Shown here piece after piece: positions 63,006-64,000 of a stretch of 64,000 bases of DNA (its first letter is position 1; every line of letters starts with the position of its first letter). A program made the position numbers and the translations under genes. The notes under the pieces were generated by a model. The model saw only the letters and a list, made by a program, of their open reading frames with translations, was not told where the DNA came from and made no database searches. Origin of the DNA: Bacteroidales bacterium UBA1392 (lineage in GTDB: Bacteria; Bacteroidota; Bacteroidia; Bacteroidales; UBA932); NCBI GenBank assembly GCA_002305275.1, contig DBQO01000028.1, positions 1 to 64,000 on the forward strand, given 5' to 3'.

Positions 63006-63539
63006 ATGAAAAAGTTTTTACTCTCATTTGCAATAATTACAATTTTCGCTTTCTGTGCCGATGCACAGAAGGTGGCTTATATAAACACCGAGGTGATCTT
63101 GGAGACCATTCCTGAATATCAGGCAGCACAGATAGAGCTCAATGAACTTTCAGACAAGTACAAGGCTATTATAGAGGCCGAAATTGGCGAGATAGACCAA
63201 CTCTATCAGAGATATCAGCAGGTAAAGAACTCACTCACTCCGGCTCAGCGTACTGCGAGGGAGCAAGAGATTATATCTAAAGAGCAGGTTGTAAAAAACA
63301 AACAGCGCATCTACTTCGGAGAGGATGGTATTATGGCTAAAAGGTCGGAAGAACTGATCGGACCTATACAAGCGAGGGTCAACTCTGCAATCGAAACCGT
63401 AGCTACCATGGATGATTTTGCCATAATAATTGACCTGGCAATCACTCCCGGTGTGGTGTATAAAAACTCCAAATATGATCTTACCGAAAGAGTGTTGCAA
63501 TTGATTCAAATAATGGATATAAAAAACATAAAACAATAA
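63006..63539 (+). CDS. OmpH/Skp periplasmic chaperone
   Basis: A 177-residue exported protein (signal peptide MKKFLLSFAIITIFAFCADAQ) with the OmpH start KVAYINTEVILETIPEYQAA, a coiled-coil region (about 45-110) and VVYKNSKYDLTERVL near the end. Skp-type trimers carry unfolded outer-membrane proteins to BamA. The start is placed at MKKF, four codons after an alternative ATG. It lies 20 bases after bamA. Confidence 0.92.
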   Translation: MKKFLLSFAIITIFAFCADAQKVAYINTEVILETIPEYQAAQIELNELSDKYKAIIEAEIGEIDQLYQRYQQVKNSLTPAQRTAREQEIISKEQVVKNKQRIYFGEDGIMAKRSEELIGPIQARVNSAIETVATMDDFAIIIDLAITPGVVYKNSKYDLTERVLQLIQIMDIKNIKQ

Positions 63540-63545
63540 AAACAG

Positions 63546-64000
63546 ATGAAACGTATTACAATTATTTTTTTCCTCCTTGCCGGACTTGGATTCTCGGCCA
63601 AGGCTCAGGAACTCAAGATCGGTCATATAAATACTCAGGAGGTTATTTACCTGATGGCCGAAATGGATACCGTGCGTATGAGGCTTCAAGTTATTCAGAC
63701 TGACCTTATAGAGACTATGCAGGGTATGGAGGATGAATACCAAGCCAAGTATACCGATTACAACCGTAAGCAGGCTACATGGACTCCGGCTGTAAAAGAG
63801 GCCAAGGAAAAAGAAATTCAGGACCTTATAGCACGTCTGCAGCAGTTTCAGCAAACTGCACAGCAGGAGCTTGGACAGCAGGAGCAGGAGCTATCCGCAC
63901 CCGTTTATCAAAAGGCGCAAATTGCAATAAATAAAGTTGCAAAGGAGCTCTCGCTTACCTATGTTTTCAATACCGCTGCCGGTGCCATCATATATATGGA
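63546..64000 (+). CDS. Second OmpH/Skp chaperone (cut by the window end)
   Basis: Starts at ATG 63546, six bases after the previous gene, and runs past the window end, so about 151 codons are seen. Signal peptide MKRITIIFFLLAGLGFSAKAQ, then IGHINTQEVIYLMAEMDTVR, a Gln/Glu-rich coiled coil and KELSLTYVFNTAAGAIIYM. It is a paralogue of the gene just upstream; tandem ompH genes behind bamA are common in Bacteroidota. Confidence 0.9.
   Translation, partial: MKRITIIFFLLAGLGFSAKAQELKIGHINTQEVIYLMAEMDTVRMRLQVIQTDLIETMQGMEDEYQAKYTDYNRKQATWTPAVKEAKEKEIQDLIARLQQFQQTAQQELGQQEQELSAPVYQKAQIAINKVAKELSLTYVFNTAAGAIIYM

Overview
The window comes from the chromosome of a strictly anaerobic Bacteroidota bacterium, most likely order Bacteroidales. 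The evidence is consistent: promoters of the TTTG / TAnnTTTG type with few Shine-Dalgarno sites, a Bacteroidota-type RNA polymerase omega subunit, an S46 dipeptidyl-peptidase, BACON domains, a DUF3575 protein, a fimbrillin-like lipoprotein, rubrerythrin with a PerR-like regulator, and indolepyruvate:ferredoxin oxidoreductase. The genus cannot be fixed from the sequence. No rRNA, prophage, complete insertion sequence or CRISPR array was seen.

Layout. 1-9.1 kb: a truncated PfkB-type sugar/adenosine kinase divergent from a YbhN-like membrane protein, a DUF3575 outer-membrane protein, a 0.95 kb gene-free stretch with terminators and a candidate small RNA, a small PD-(D/E)XK protein coupled to the CCA-adding enzyme, galE, a Ser-rich DUF6515 protein, a GT2 glycosyltransferase and a LysR helix-turn-helix without effector domain. 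9.1-20 kb: M16 protease, a heptanucleotide satellite, DUF2147 protein, cutC, a transglutaminase-like lipoprotein, a beta-helix protein and iorBA. 20-25.6 kb: accessory region with a fimbrillin-like gene broken by an amber codon, a YhcG/DUF1016 nuclease, a HerA/DUF853 ATPase and a GNAT-like protein. 25.6-34.2 kb: clpC-like gene, gyrA, a TPR protein and a DPP11-like peptidase. 34.4-42 kb: a 1224-residue lipoprotein (six BACON domains, leucine-rich repeats, thioredoxin fold, M64-type peptidase), then two tandem hipBA modules with flanking repeats, and tRNA-Phe. 42-64 kb: mostly housekeeping genes: priA, a glycerophosphodiesterase, perR-rubrerythrin, an SDR, a nucleoside-gate protein, trxB, bamD, rpoZ, recN, nagB, an M24 aminopeptidase, a LysM receptor-like protein, purC, an OmpH protein, pdxJ, nadK, uppS, bamA and two further ompH/skp genes.

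Themes. The cell-envelope genes at the right end (bamD, uppS, bamA, ompH x3) form a typical Bacteroidota assembly block. Several secreted peptidases (M16, S46, M64-like, M24) and iorAB suggest growth on peptides and amino acids. Oxygen defence is visible in perR-rbr and trxB. The most unusual parts are the tandem hipBA modules with a 68-bp exact repeat and shared operator-like palindromes, the amber-interrupted fimbrillin-like gene downstream of a G10 tract, the multi-domain M64 lipoprotein, the candidate small RNA at 3.24 kb, and degenerate 7-bp satellites at four intergenic sites.
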